From assembly GCA_030844895.1 (NCBI GenBank), contig JAUTDX010001489.1, positions 1 through 64,000 of the forward strand: 64,000 nucleotides of DNA, given 5' to 3'. Under the pieces are notes generated by a model. It saw only the letters and a program-made list of their open reading frames with translations, searched no databases and was not told the origin of the DNA. Source of the DNA: Ambrosia x helenae (Eukaryota; Streptophyta; Magnoliopsida; Asterales; Asteraceae). The translations under genes were made by a program, and so were the position numbers. Of the stretch, positions 11,399-21,609 are shown one piece after another (positions within the stretch are counted from its first letter, which is position 1; each line of letters starts with the position of its first letter).

Positions 11399-12249
11399 GG
11401 GTAGGTCATGCTGCAAATGAATCGAACGAACACGAATAATTCTTTGTTCGTGTTCGTTTGTTAGGGAAATTATGTGTTTACGAACAGTTTAATGAACACT
11501 TGCCGAACAAGATTTTCTGTTCGTGTTCGTTTGTTAATTTTGTTTATGAACACATACGAACATAAATGAATAGTAATGAACACAAACAAGTGTTCATGAA
11601 CATAAATGAACAAAAACGAACACAAAGAAGTGTTCGTGAATAGAAACAAACACAAACGGACATATATTAACTTTCGAATAAGATATAATTAACATATAGT
11701 ATGACGTAGCTAGATCTACCCAAAATATAACTTAATTATCCAAACATACTTAGTACTTAACATAATATTGGTAAACATAATAAAGTAGTGTCTTAAAAAA
11801 AACTAATTTCAGAGGTGAATGGAGGAGGGCGTTGGAGATGTATGGCGAAGGGCGTTGAAAATGGAGGTGTCCACGCCAGAAAGTGGAAACTTATAATAAT
11901 GAGCGTGAATACTAAAAGTAGGTTTATTGGTATCATATAGCCATATATTTACCTCACATTATTTACTTCTTTACTTGGGTAAAATAAATAAAAATAAAAG
12001 AAAATAATAAATTATAAAAATTAAAAACTTTATTAAACTATCGAACACAAATGTACATAAACGAGCATGTTACCGAACGTTCACGAACATAAACGAACGA
12101 ACATAACCTATTTTTATATTCGTTCGTTTAACTAAATGAACAATTTTTTTTGTTCGTGTTTTTTTATTATTAAACGAACGAACACAAACGAACTTCCTAT
12201 TGAACAGTTATGAACTGTTCGCTGAAAGTTCAGTTCGTTTGCAGCCCTA
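11399..12249. mobile_element. hAT-like nonautonomous element, CGAACGAACA family (copy a)
   Basis: Inverted termini of the GGGCTGCAAACGAACYGAAC type: the right end reads GTTCGTTTGCAGCCCTA, the left end CTGCAAATGAATCGAACGAA. The arms are full of GAACA/TGTTC motifs, and one internal stretch (11540-11660) repeats CGAACAYAAAYGAAC units. The terminal sequence fits hAT-type MITEs. A second copy lies at 25914-26428. The exact left boundary and the 8-bp target duplication are not clear here, and no transposase is encoded. Confidence 0.6.
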
Positions 12250-12265
12250 TGGATAGGGATCCTAA

Positions 12266-12550
12266 GAGCATTCACAGTAGCTTCCCCATCCCCCATTCCC
12301 TCACAATCAATCACAACCACATATTACACAAAAATCATTACAGTTTCTCTCTCCTCCACTCACAACTACATTCAACAAATACTAAAAAATAAATACATTT
12401 TCCAATTTTCCTCAAAAGATTCCCAAGTAACCCCAATTATACCGATCAACAGTAGATTCCCCATTTTTCTTCACTCACAACCACTCACACCCACCCCATA
12501 TAATTTTAGGGACATACTCACATAAAATGGGGGAGCTACTGTGAATGCTC
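12266..12550. mobile_element. Tourist/PIF-type MITE (GAGCATT family), copy 2
   Basis: A 285-bp element with inverted termini GAGCATTCACAGTAGCTTCC and, on the other strand, GAGCATTCACAGTAGCTCCC. It is flanked by TAA at 12263-12265 and 12551-12553. This is the PIF/Harbinger 3-bp rule. It is noncoding and related to 7057-7406. Confidence 0.82.
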
Positions 12551-12796
12551 TAAAAGAACACTTAACTAAGTGAGAACTATGAGAAAACCTCAAAACAAAT
12601 ATATACATATATGTTTTTGTAATGTACATACATGTGTAATTATGTAGAAATTGTACATACATGTGTATAAAGAAACATTACGGGTAAGAACATGTTTTTC
12701 TAATGTACATACGTGCGTATACATATTTGAATTTGAAAATAAGTATTAAAAATATAGTTTGACAATATAACATATGTATAATAAAAAATTGATAAT

Positions 12797-12840
<44 letters not shown>
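12797..12840 (+). repeat. (CA)n followed by (TA)n microsatellite
   Basis: Thirteen or so CA units run into a TA tract that borders element M2a. It is the first tract of the TA-separated chain that extends to about 27.2 kb. Confidence 0.95.
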
Positions 12841-12841
<1 letters not shown>

Positions 12842-13048
12842 GGATTGGGATCATTTGAGAACTCACTCCAGTTGTGAGAACTTGAGAACTCGTATGAGCC
12901 AACCACATAGTGACACTCATCAGATTTGTATTTTTTTAATCAGGGGCAAGAGAGACTTTCTACACAAGTACCTAGGGGTATTTTAGTAACAATAACACCC
13001 CATCCTACCCCACCCCACCCCACCCCCAACCAACCCCACTAACTTTTA

Positions 13049-13104
<56 letters not shown>

Positions 13105-13201
13105 AAAAGCAAGATCTGACTCTCTCTCCCTCATTTTAAACATTTCACTCTCTCTCTTCTTCTCTCTCTCTCTTATTCTCTCTCGTTTCTCTCTCTCTCT
13201 A

Positions 13202-13238
<37 letters not shown>

Positions 13239-13689
13239 GAATCTAGATCTGGGGGTTGTAGGTGGATCTCGGGTTGCATATTGTGCTCCGGCGACGGGTT
13301 TTTTTGTAGGTGGTGGTCCGGTGCAGGAAGGAAGAAGACGACTGGTGCAGGGGGTGGGTTGCAGGTGGTGTTCGACGGTGGTGGTTTGAAGGAAGACGAC
13401 GACTGAACAGGGGTTGTGGGTTTTTAGAGGTGGTTTGAAGGAAGACGACGACCGGTGAAGGGGGGGGTTGCAGGTGGTGTTCGACGACGGTGGTGGTGGT
13501 TTTTGACGATGAAACAGGGGCTGGGGTGGTGACCTTTTTGGCGACGAAAACAGGGGTTGAAGGTGAGCGACGGTGGTTGCAGGGTGGAGATGATGTTGAT
13601 GGTGCAGAAGGCTGGAAACAAGAAGACGAAGGTGGATCTGGTGGGTTGATGGTGCAGAAGGCTGGAAACAGGAAGACGATGGTATGGCA

Positions 13690-13765
<76 letters not shown>

Positions 13766-13987
13766 GTTGTTGTTTCTGAACAGGTTGGGGCATGGGGCGG
13801 TTGAAGGTGGTGGCGGCTGGAACAGGAAGACGACGCGAGGTGGTGGATGGAACAAGAAGACGACGGGTATGGTGGTTGAAGGAAGAAGATGGTGGTGTTT
13901 TGATGGGTGTGTGACGGGTATGGTGGTGGGTTATGGTGGTGGATCTGGATCTGGGGGTTATGGTGGTTGAAGGAAGAAGATGAACAG

Positions 13988-14049
<62 letters not shown>

Positions 14050-15110
14050 TATTTTTCTGTTGTGTGTTGTTGTTTCTTATTATTACTATTATTTTTTTTT
14101 GTGTTTTTTTGTTTATTATTATTATTATTATTATTATCATTATTAGTGTTTTTTATAAGATTTTTCATGGCATTTTTTGTGTGGAAGATGATGATAATAT
14201 CAAGAAGATGATGATGTTTTTTGAAGAAATGATGATGGGTTTTTTTTTGTTGTTTATAGATGTTTTCGTTTTTACATTGATGTAATATACAAATGTATAG
14301 ATGGTTGTGGGACGTTTACAGTGGTGTAAATACGAATGTATAGATGGTTGTTTGGTTTTTTACACTGATGTAATATACAAATTTTTGGAAAAGTTTTGTG
14401 TATGACAGATTTTACACTGGTGTAAATAATTACACCAGTGTAAATCATCCTCATTATATATAAATTTTTTGAGAAGTTTTGTGTATGGCAGATTTTACAC
14501 TGGTGTAAATAATTACACCAGTGTAAATCAAACAAATCTATGGATGGTTGGTTATTTTTAGACGTAAACAAACACTGGTGTAAATAATTACCCCAGTGTA
14601 AAAACAAGATGGAGATGTTTATTTAACAAAGATTTAACAAAGTTGTTTATGCCAGATTTACACTGGTGTAAATAATTACACCAGTGTAAAAACGATAGAG
14701 AGAAGACAGACTTTACATTTGATTTTTTTTTTAAAAAAAGTAAGTTAATTACAATGGTGTAAATAATTACACTAGTGTAAAAACGAGAGAGAGAAGACAG
14801 ACTTTACATTTGATTTTTTGTTTTAAAAAAAGTAAGTTAATTAAAAAAATAAAATAAAGTTTAAAAAATATGATATTTTTAAATTATTGGATAACAAATT
14901 AATATGATATTATATTTAATTATTTCTCTCACATGGTGTTTTTACCTTAATACCCCTTAATGTACTTTATTAGATTAAAAAAAATACTTATTAACCAAGT
15001 CAAGACAAAAACTCTCATCTTTTAATCTCAACCATTAGATCATCAAGATCAAGGGTCCAAAAGAGTTCCTATGGTTCTCACAACTCAAGTGAGTTCTCAA
15101 ACTATCCCTT

Positions 15111-15114
<4 letters not shown>
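12841..15114 (+). mobile_element. TA-bordered element, type M2 (copy a), 2.3 kb
   Basis: It lies between TA tracts. The left end is AGGATTGGGATCATTTGAG followed by three GAGAAC hexamers; the right end in reverse complement gives TTGAGAACTCACTTGAGTTG followed by two more. The interior has a G-rich, C-poor region (13245-13980) made of GGTGGT/GAAGAAGACGAC-like segments, long (TTA)n tracts, and a cluster of TTTACACTGGTGTAAA / ACACCAGTGTAAA palindromes at 14400-14785. No product is credible: the apparent poly-Asn, poly-Ile and poly-Tyr frames are translations of (TTA)n. Copy b is at 15175-18621. It is nonautonomous, and the mobilising enzyme is unknown. Confidence 0.72.
13690..13766 (+). repeat. 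(TTA)n microsatellite
   Basis: About 25 uninterrupted ATT/TTA units inside M2a. Similar tracts lie at 13051-13102 and 13205-13236 (as TAA), 13988-14050, 14117-14138 and 15930-16140. Confidence 0.95.

Positions 15115-15174
<60 letters not shown>
15115..15174 (+). repeat. (TA)n tract joining M2a and M2b
   Basis: About 30 uninterrupted AT dinucleotides separating two copies of the same element type. Confidence 0.97.
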
Positions 15175-15179
<5 letters not shown>

Positions 15180-15973
15180 CTAGATCATATGAAAACTCAC
15201 ATGAGTTGTGAGAACTAGAGAACTCCATTGGACCATTCACAAAGTGACACCTCACCACCTTTATAGTTTTTTGTATTTTTTAAATTAAGGGTAGTTAAGT
15301 CTTTTGCCTACAATAATTATGAGTAGTTTAGTAATAACATCCCACCCCCACCCCAAGTAAACTCTTTTAAATAACAATAACAATAATAATAATAATAATA
15401 ATAATCATAAAAATCTCACACCTCTCTCTCACACACACATCAAATTCTCTCTCTCTCTCTCTCTCTCTCTCTAAAAAAACAAGAAAAAAAACCAGATCTA
15501 GTGGTGGCGACGGGGTTGAGGAGGCGGAGGACGGTGGTCATGGTTGTAAAAGGAGGCGGAGGACGGTGGTCATGGTGGGCAGAGGCGGAGGACGGTGGTG
15601 GGGGTACGAAACAGGGGTGAAGATGGAGGTAGGAGGTGGAGGTAGGGGGGTTCGATGGGTTTTGAGGGTGGATCTGACGTGAAACAGGGGGTGGGGACGA
15701 TGGTGGTGGTTTTTGCAGAGGACGACGGTGACGGTGTGGGGAAGCGGTGGTGACGGGGCTGGATCTGTGGTGGTTAAGGGCTGGTTGAGGGTGGTCGATG
15801 GTGGTGATGATGAAGACGAAGGTGAGGGTGGTCGATGACGGTGTTTGGGTGGGTTTTCAGGCGGAGGACGGTGGTTGCAGACGGTGGTTGAAGACGGTGG
15901 TGGATCTTGAAGACGAACAGGTTTTTTTTGTTATTATTATTGTTATTATTATTATTATTATTATTATTGTTAC

Positions 15974-16005
<32 letters not shown>

Positions 16006-16033
16006 TTTCTGTTATTAATATTATTATTTTTCC

Positions 16034-16067
<34 letters not shown>

Positions 16068-16099
16068 TCTGTTATTATAATTATTATTTTTTTCTGTTA

Positions 16100-16131
<32 letters not shown>

Positions 16132-16151
16132 TTCTGATATTATTGTTATTA

Positions 16152-17629
16152 GAGTTAATAGCCATTTTCGTCCCTATGGTTTGGTCCAGTTTGCCACTCC
16201 AGTACAAAAGTTTTTTTTTTTTGCAATTCCTTACCTGTGGTTTGGATTTTTTTGCCAAATTCGTCCTTTTGACTAACTCAGTTAAAAAATCTCGTTAATG
16301 TCAGGGGTAGGGTTGTCTTTTTACACCTCAGGGACGAATTTGGCATTTAAAATTCAGTTAACCTTGAGGGACTGAATTTGCCAAATGATGAAAGTTTAAA
16401 AATTTTGATTTCCCTCTCCTGCTTTCCACGTTTTTTTTTCCGTTCACTTATTCCGGCCAAATTCCGGTCAACATTTCTTCCCTAGTTTGTCCAACAATAA
16501 TCTACAACATCACATTGATTCTTTTCATACTTCACCATCAAGAAATTAGAGAGGGGGAAAGATGGAGATTTTTTAATGATGAAGATATGGATAGGCAATC
16601 ACTTACAGGGAAAAAGGATATGGAGAGGCAACCATTTACTCTGCTTCATAGTTTAACATATGCACAACAACATTTTATATTATAGTAATATACACAAAGC
16701 ATCAACAAAGCAATTAACGAAACAACCATAAATAACTCACAACAAAAACCATTAACATTACAGAGATCAACTCCAAGCATTTAACAAATATATAACTCCA
16801 AGCATTTAACACACATAGTGCAAGAGATGACAAAGGTGGGGCTATAATTGCCCGCCAAAAACAAAAGCACAAATTAAACCTAGGCGATAAACCTGCAACG
16901 ACACCAAAGACGATGTAGCAGCGGAACCGGGACCCCCTTTCAACAAAGTTTTCTGCTTCTTTCGGTTGTTGCTGTTCCAATGATTCTGCTTGTATAATTG
17001 GAGTTATTCAAAGGCGATTAGGGTTCTGTGCTTGAATAAATCTCCGTCGTTGTTGTTCCGATGGTTGATGCGAGGTTGATTGAAGTTTGGGTTACCCTAA
17101 TACTATGGTGGTCATCAATGATTTGGAGAACAGATATCTCTGTGGGGATGGAAATGTGTAGAAGGAAGTAGAAATGGAATGTTAAATTTTAACATGTGAC
17201 ATACATATAGCATAAACACTTGTATCTTAAAGTACAACAAAACATGCATAAATAGCTTACTAAATGTATATATATATATAATTTGTTTCAGATAATAAGC
17301 AACTTGGTGGCTTGGTTCAATGGTTATGTGTGTTTCTACCTATAGCAGGTACTCGGGTTCGAGTCCCTTTAGCACCAGTTTTGAGTTCTTTTTTTTTAGA
17401 AAACATAATTGTAAAATAAAAATAAATATGTTTAAATGCCAAATTCGTCCCTGAGGTGTAAAAAGACAACACTACCCCTGACACTAACGACATTTTTTAA
17501 CTGAGTTAGTCAAAAGGACGAATTTGGCAAAAAAATCCAAACCACAGGTAAGGAATTGCAAAAAAAAAAACTTTTGTACTGGAGTGGCAAACTGGACCAA
17601 ACCACAGGGACGAAAATGGCTATTTACTC
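16152..17629. mobile_element. Mutator-like nonautonomous element with long TIRs
   Basis: Inverted repeats of about 197 bp (16152-16349 and 17434-17629) begin GAGTTAATAGCC and, on the other strand, GAGTAAATAGCC, and stay nearly identical along their length. The flanks carry a 9-bp duplication TTGTTATTA at 16143-16151 and 17630-17638. The site is within a (TTA)n tract, but the internal G makes the match informative. Long TIRs plus a 9-bp duplication are the Mutator signature. The interior has no transposase; it holds a short minus-strand frame (16714-16980, no known domain) and a tRNA-like segment at 17306-17377. A related terminus lies at 21430-21604. Confidence 0.82.
17306..17377 (+). other. 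tRNA-like segment (degenerate A and B boxes)
   Basis: GGTGGCTTGGTTCAATGG resembles an A box and GGTTCGAGTCC is a canonical B box / T-arm, followed by an end that reads AGCACC. The 5' and 3' ends pair only over the first four bases (GGTG with CACC), and no clean anticodon arm is visible. It is best read as a tRNA relic or a tRNA-derived SINE head carried by the Mutator-like element, not as a working tRNA gene. Confidence 0.45.
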
Positions 17630-18632
17630 TTGTTATTATTATTATTGTTATTATTATTACCTTTATTATCATTATTAATATTATTATTATTATTACTATT
17701 ATTGTTATTATTATTATTATTATTATTATTGTTATTGTTATTATTATTATTTGAAAGTTTGGGTGAAAAGATAGGTTTTTTATGTTGAAAGTTTTGGGGT
17801 TTTTTTTGTCAGGGATGATGCTGCGAAAAAAATGATGTTTGCGTTTAAGGAGCCGATGCTGTGGAGACGACGATGAGTGGTGTAGTATCTTGTAAGAAAA
17901 CACTGGTGTTTACACCGGCGTAACATCAGTTTATACCGGCATAAACATGAATGTATAGACGTTTTTGATGTAAGAAAACATCAATTTAGTTTCACACACA
18001 GTGTAAACGTTTTTTATGTAAGAAAAACACCGATTAGTTTTACACACAGTGTAAATATGAATGTATAGTCGTTTTGATGTAAGAAAACACTGGTGTAAAA
18101 CATCAGTTACACCAGTGTAAATATGAATGTATAGTCGTTTGTTTTTTTTACACTTTGTGTATTTTTTGTAGAAGTTGTGTATGGCAGATTTACACCATTT
18201 TATGTTTTATTTGGTTTTTTTTACACTAGCATAATTGTTGTAAAAGTTTGTATTTTGGAAGATTTACACTGGTGTAAATAATTACACCAGTGTAAAAACG
18301 AGAGTGATAATACAGAATGTTCAAAAAAATTAAATAATATTATACTATTTTAATTAAAATACTAAAATAAAGTTTAATAAATAAGATTTGTTTTTAATAA
18401 TGAAATAAAAAATAACATAATATTATATTTAAATCTTCTCTCTCATAGGTTTTTACTTAAATACCCCCAATTGTACTTAAACATATTAAAAAACTACTTA
18501 TTAATCAAGTAAAGACATATTACACATCTTTTGATCTCAACCATTGGATCATCAAGATCAATGGTCCACAAGAGTTCTCTAGTTCTCACAACTCACCTTA
18601 GTTCTCAAATGATCCTAACCCTATATATATAT

Positions 18633-19048
18633 GGGGGGATAAATTGAAAACCCTTTTGAATTAAGAAAACTAAGAAAACCCTTGTAAAAACCATCTAATT
18701 TTTTTTTTTGAAAAAAATACACAAGGTAACATACATGTATTAAAGTGTTTTGGGCAAAAAAAAATAAAAAAAAGCGCCAATAAGATATTTTAAAAAAATA
18801 AACAAAATTTGCGCTGTTACATATGTAACACTGATGTTACAATATGTAACAGAGCTGTTACAATGTAACAGCATAAACTTTGTTTATTTTTTTTAAATAT
18901 CATATCGGCGCCTTTTTTTGGCCCAAAATGCTTTAATACATGTATGTTACCTTGTGTACATTTTTCAAAAAAAAACAAAAATTTTTAGATGGTTTTATAA
19001 GGGTTTTCTTAGTTTTCTTAACTCAAAAGGGTTTTCAGTTTATACTTT

Positions 19049-19051
<3 letters not shown>
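18633..19051. mobile_element. TA-bordered foldback element, type M3
   Basis: A 419-bp unit between TA tracts that is an inverted repeat almost throughout. The left arm (from GGGGGGATAAATTGAAAAC) matches the right arm read backwards (GTAAACTGAAAACCC and on) up to a small centre near 18835-18850 made of GTTACATATGTAAC-like palindromes. Its ends carry the triad as GAAAAC hexamers. A transcript would fold into a hairpin of about 200 bp, a plausible siRNA precursor. No protein is encoded. Confidence 0.78.

Positions 19052-19114
<63 letters not shown>
19052..19114 (+). repeat. (TA)n tract between M3 and M4
   Basis: About 31 TA units, the longest such tract in the window together with 15115-15174. 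Confidence 0.97.
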
Positions 19115-19116
<2 letters not shown>

Positions 19117-19417
19117 TAGGGATCATACGAGAACCAACTTTAGTGTGAGAACCATGAGAACTAATGTGAACAGGGGGCATTATTGTAAATATATTATAAA
19201 AACACACACAAAAAACACTTTATAGATCTGAAATCAGATCTAATCAAACAAAAAACTCAACATCAAAACCCTAGTTCATCACATAATCAACACTTCAATC
19301 GAAGACGAATAGAAAGCATCTTCATCGTCGTCTCTTTCTTAAACGACGGTTATACAGAGCATCTTCATTGTCATCATCGATTTCTGTAGTTGCCTACCCG
19401 TCTTTTCTCTTGTTTAG

Positions 19418-19766
19418 GGTTGAAACATTTGAAGCTTTTAATTGTCACATTCTTCGTCCAACTTGTTTTCATGGTTTTCCAAATCTTTTGAGCGTAGATT
19501 TGTCGTTAGTAGAATTTGAAAGCAAGAAATTTGAAGAATTTGTCATGCGGTGTCCTATACTTGAGAATATGAGGGTGAATGTTTATGGAAGTGTGAAACT
19601 AGATGATATTGAAAAGCTTGGAAATCTTAAAATATTATCTTTGGTTTTGGATAATACTGAGAAGATGACGAACACCAGTTCTAGTTCTAGTTCTAGTTCT
19701 ATCTTTAAGCTTCTGGAATATCTTCCAAAACTTGAAGAGCTTGAATTGGATTTTATATGGTGCGAT
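19418..19766 (+). pseudogene. F-box/FBD/LRR-repeat protein fragment (single exon)
   Basis: Between an acceptor (CTTGTTTAG|G) and a donor (GCGAT|GTAAGG) lies a frame encoding leucine-rich repeats of the plant F-box/LRR type: PTCFHGFPNLLSVDLSLVEF, then FEEFVMRCPILENMRV, then LGNLKILSLVL and LEYLPKLEELELDF. In these proteins this region follows the F-box and recognises the substrate of an SCF ubiquitin ligase. No F-box or FBD domain is present nearby, so it is a fragment. A Ser repeat of eight to nine residues comes from a short AGTTCT expansion at 19678-19702. It lies inside TA-bordered element M4. Confidence 0.65.
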
Positions 19767-20138
19767 GTAAGGCTATGTTTCGTCTTTGAATTTCAATTTC
19801 ATTTTTTCTTAATCTAATAAACAATTCAATATAATCCAAAATGATTGTGTTAACCGTTTATGGCTATTTTACAACATATTCATTATATTGCAACAAGACT
19901 TGATTAATTTTTGGATGCACATGTGCATATGTTTATATGATAATGATAAAAGTAATGGTAATGCACAAGTACATTAAGAGTTAAATTTGAAGACATAATG
20001 GTTGGCACTGAAGTTAATAAAGGTTGTTATTATTTATTAAATTCATTTATACATATATGCACATGTGCATATATGTATATTTTTCATGTCACTTGGTCAA
20101 TCTTGTTTGTTTAATCACTCAAAATATCCTATATGCAG

Positions 20139-20994
20139 GTGAAGACGTAGAAAGATTATTAAAAAATGAGGTCAAGTAAGCAGAAAGATAATGAAGTTGT
20201 GAACAACAATGGTATGTATTTTGCACAATGCTTAGATTAAAAGTTGGATATGCAAATGTGAATAATTATGGATGAACAACATGTAATGTGTGTTTTGACA
20301 AATATATGTGTAGATTCAGTTGCAAAAAAGGAAAAATCATCAAGGCAAGTGAAGATGATGACATAATTGTATTACAATCAAAGAAGAAAGGAACAAAAAA
20401 GTTGTCGGATGCAAGTGAAGATGATGACACAATTGTTAATCAGAAAGTTGAATCAGGTTGGAATTATTTATTTAGTGCTGATGTAATTAGTATTCCCTTG
20501 TTCCATGTTATGTTTTTTATTTATTATATAGCAGAAACTGATTGAGTTCCGTTTGATCTCCCAGAAGCAGAAGCTTGTGATGACACAGTTGTTCATCAGG
20601 AAGTTGAATCAGGTTATTAGTTTATTTAGTTCATTTATATAAAATGCACATGTGCATACGTGCATTTTTTTATTGTGAAATATTAAATGTTGAATGTTTG
20701 CACACAAAATATCCTATATGCAGATAAAGAATTAAAAAAGAAGGTTCAAACGAGGTCAAACAAGCAGAAACATATTGAAACGACGAATAACGATGGTATG
20801 TTGATTTGCGCAATATTTAATATAGATTGTTGATTATGCACATGTGCATAATTATGGATGAACGTGATAATGTGTTTTATGACAAATGTGTGTGCAGATG
20901 CAAGTACAATAAAGAAAAAAACAGCAAAGCGTGTTAAAACGGTGGTAACGAATTCAGCTCAAAAGAAGGTTACGAAAAAAACAATTGTCGTTTG
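20139..20994 (+). pseudogene. Small degraded gene with tandemly duplicated exons (function unknown)
   Basis: Five exon-like blocks with plant splice sites: 20139-20211, 20314-20456, 20535-20612, 20724-20795 and 20898-20994 (ending in TGA). Block 4 repeats block 1 (MRSSKQKDNEVVNNN versus TRSNKQKHIETTNND) and block 5 repeats block 2's start, at a constant offset of about 585 bp including introns. Blocks 2 and 3 share an acidic DDTIV-Q-VES unit at a 156-bp offset. The last blocks join in one frame and encode a Lys-rich tail (STIKKKTAKRVK). An in-frame TGA in block 3 and a frame change in block 2 indicate decay. I recognise no family; mixed acidic and basic clusters would suit a nuclear protein. 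Confidence 0.45.
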
Positions 20995-21099
20995 AAACAA
21001 ACACACGTTAATTAATATTGTAATCGGAAAAGGGTACATTTGGTATTTGGCTTTGCATTGGGTTTACAAAGTCTCGGCCATGTAGAGCCATCATGTCAT

Positions 21100-21114
21100 C
21101 CCTCTCTCTCTATA

Positions 21115-21178
<64 letters not shown>
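21100..21178 (+). repeat. (CT)n-(TA)n compound microsatellite
   Basis: CTCTCT-rich tract passing into about 18 TA units. It may mark the lost right border of M4. Confidence 0.9.
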
Positions 21179-21182
<4 letters not shown>

Positions 21183-21429
21183 TAAATGAGTTAAACTCAA
21201 ATAATTTCCAGATTTAACATGTGTTAGATATTGAATTAGTAGTTATTGAATTAGTAAATGAGTTAAACTCAAATAATTATACTAACACGTGTTATAGGCA
21301 TCACTAACACATGTTAATTGAACCCTGACACATCAGTAAGCATCAATACAAAAAATCAAACCTTCACACAGAATAACATATATACAAGAAACAAAATGTT
21401 AAATATTATTAGAGAAAAATCAAAATTTA
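21179..21429. repeat. AT-rich spacer with a short direct repeat
   Basis: TTAGTAAATGAGTTAAACTC occurs at 21179 and again at about 21251, followed by AACACGTGTTA palindromes. No gene is seen. Confidence 0.6.
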
Positions 21430-21604
21430 TACGTGAGTTGACAAAAATGCCCCTGACTTAACGTCAGAAACTTAACTTGGTTAAATCGTTTGACTGTTTT
21501 GGCCTATTTTCTTAAAAGTCAAAGACTGTTTAAGCAATTTTTAAAAGATTGGGTTGGAGTGGCAAATTTCGCCAAACCACAGGGACGGTTTTGGTAATTT
21601 ACTC
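21430..21604 (-). mobile_element. Isolated Mutator-like terminus
   Basis: The sequence ends GCCAAACCACAGGGACGG then TTTTGGTAATTTACTC, matching the outer part of the TIR of the Mutator-like element at 16152-17629. Inward, phrases such as ATGCCCCTGACTTAACGTCAG also follow that TIR, with many changes. Its partner terminus is not found. Confidence 0.55.
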
Positions 21605-21609
21605 TAAGT

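Larger units (their letters stand above)
15175..18621 (+). mobile_element. TA-bordered element, type M2 (copy b), 3.4 kb, carrying a Mutator-like insertion
   Basis: Left end AGAATCTAGATCATATGAAA with the triad continuing (GTTGTGAGAAC, TAGAGAACTCC); right end in reverse complement TTGAGAACTAAGGTGAGTTG, then GTGAGAAC and TAGAGAACTC. The layout copies M2a: a purine-rich G-biased part (15495-15930), (TTA)n tracts and TTTACACTGGTGTAAA palindromes near 18080-18300. It is longer than M2a mainly because a 1478-bp Mutator-like element sits in its (TTA)n region. The frame at 15798-16298 is low-complexity and not a gene. Confidence 0.72.
19115..21100 (+). mobile_element. TA-bordered element, type M4, left end plus captured gene pieces
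   Basis: The left end GGTAGGGATCATACGAG lies next to the TA tract, with three GAGAACC/T hexamers in the shared layout. The matching right terminus is not found, so the right boundary is approximate (before the CT/TA tract at about 21100). Inside are an F-box/FBD-LRR gene fragment and a small degraded multi-exon gene. Palindromes such as TGCACATGTGCATA (20055 area and 20845) match the internal palindromes of the other types. Gene capture by a transposon is inferred from the arrangement. Confidence 0.5.

Noticed and set aside
13424..14285. Open frames with poly-Asn, poly-Ile, poly-Leu or poly-Tyr on both strands
   Set aside because: They are translations of (TTA)n/(TAA)n microsatellites inside element M2a, with no credible N- or C-terminal protein.
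17306..17377. Functional tRNA gene
   Set aside because: The acceptor stem pairs only partly and no clean anticodon arm is visible, so it is listed only as tRNA-like.
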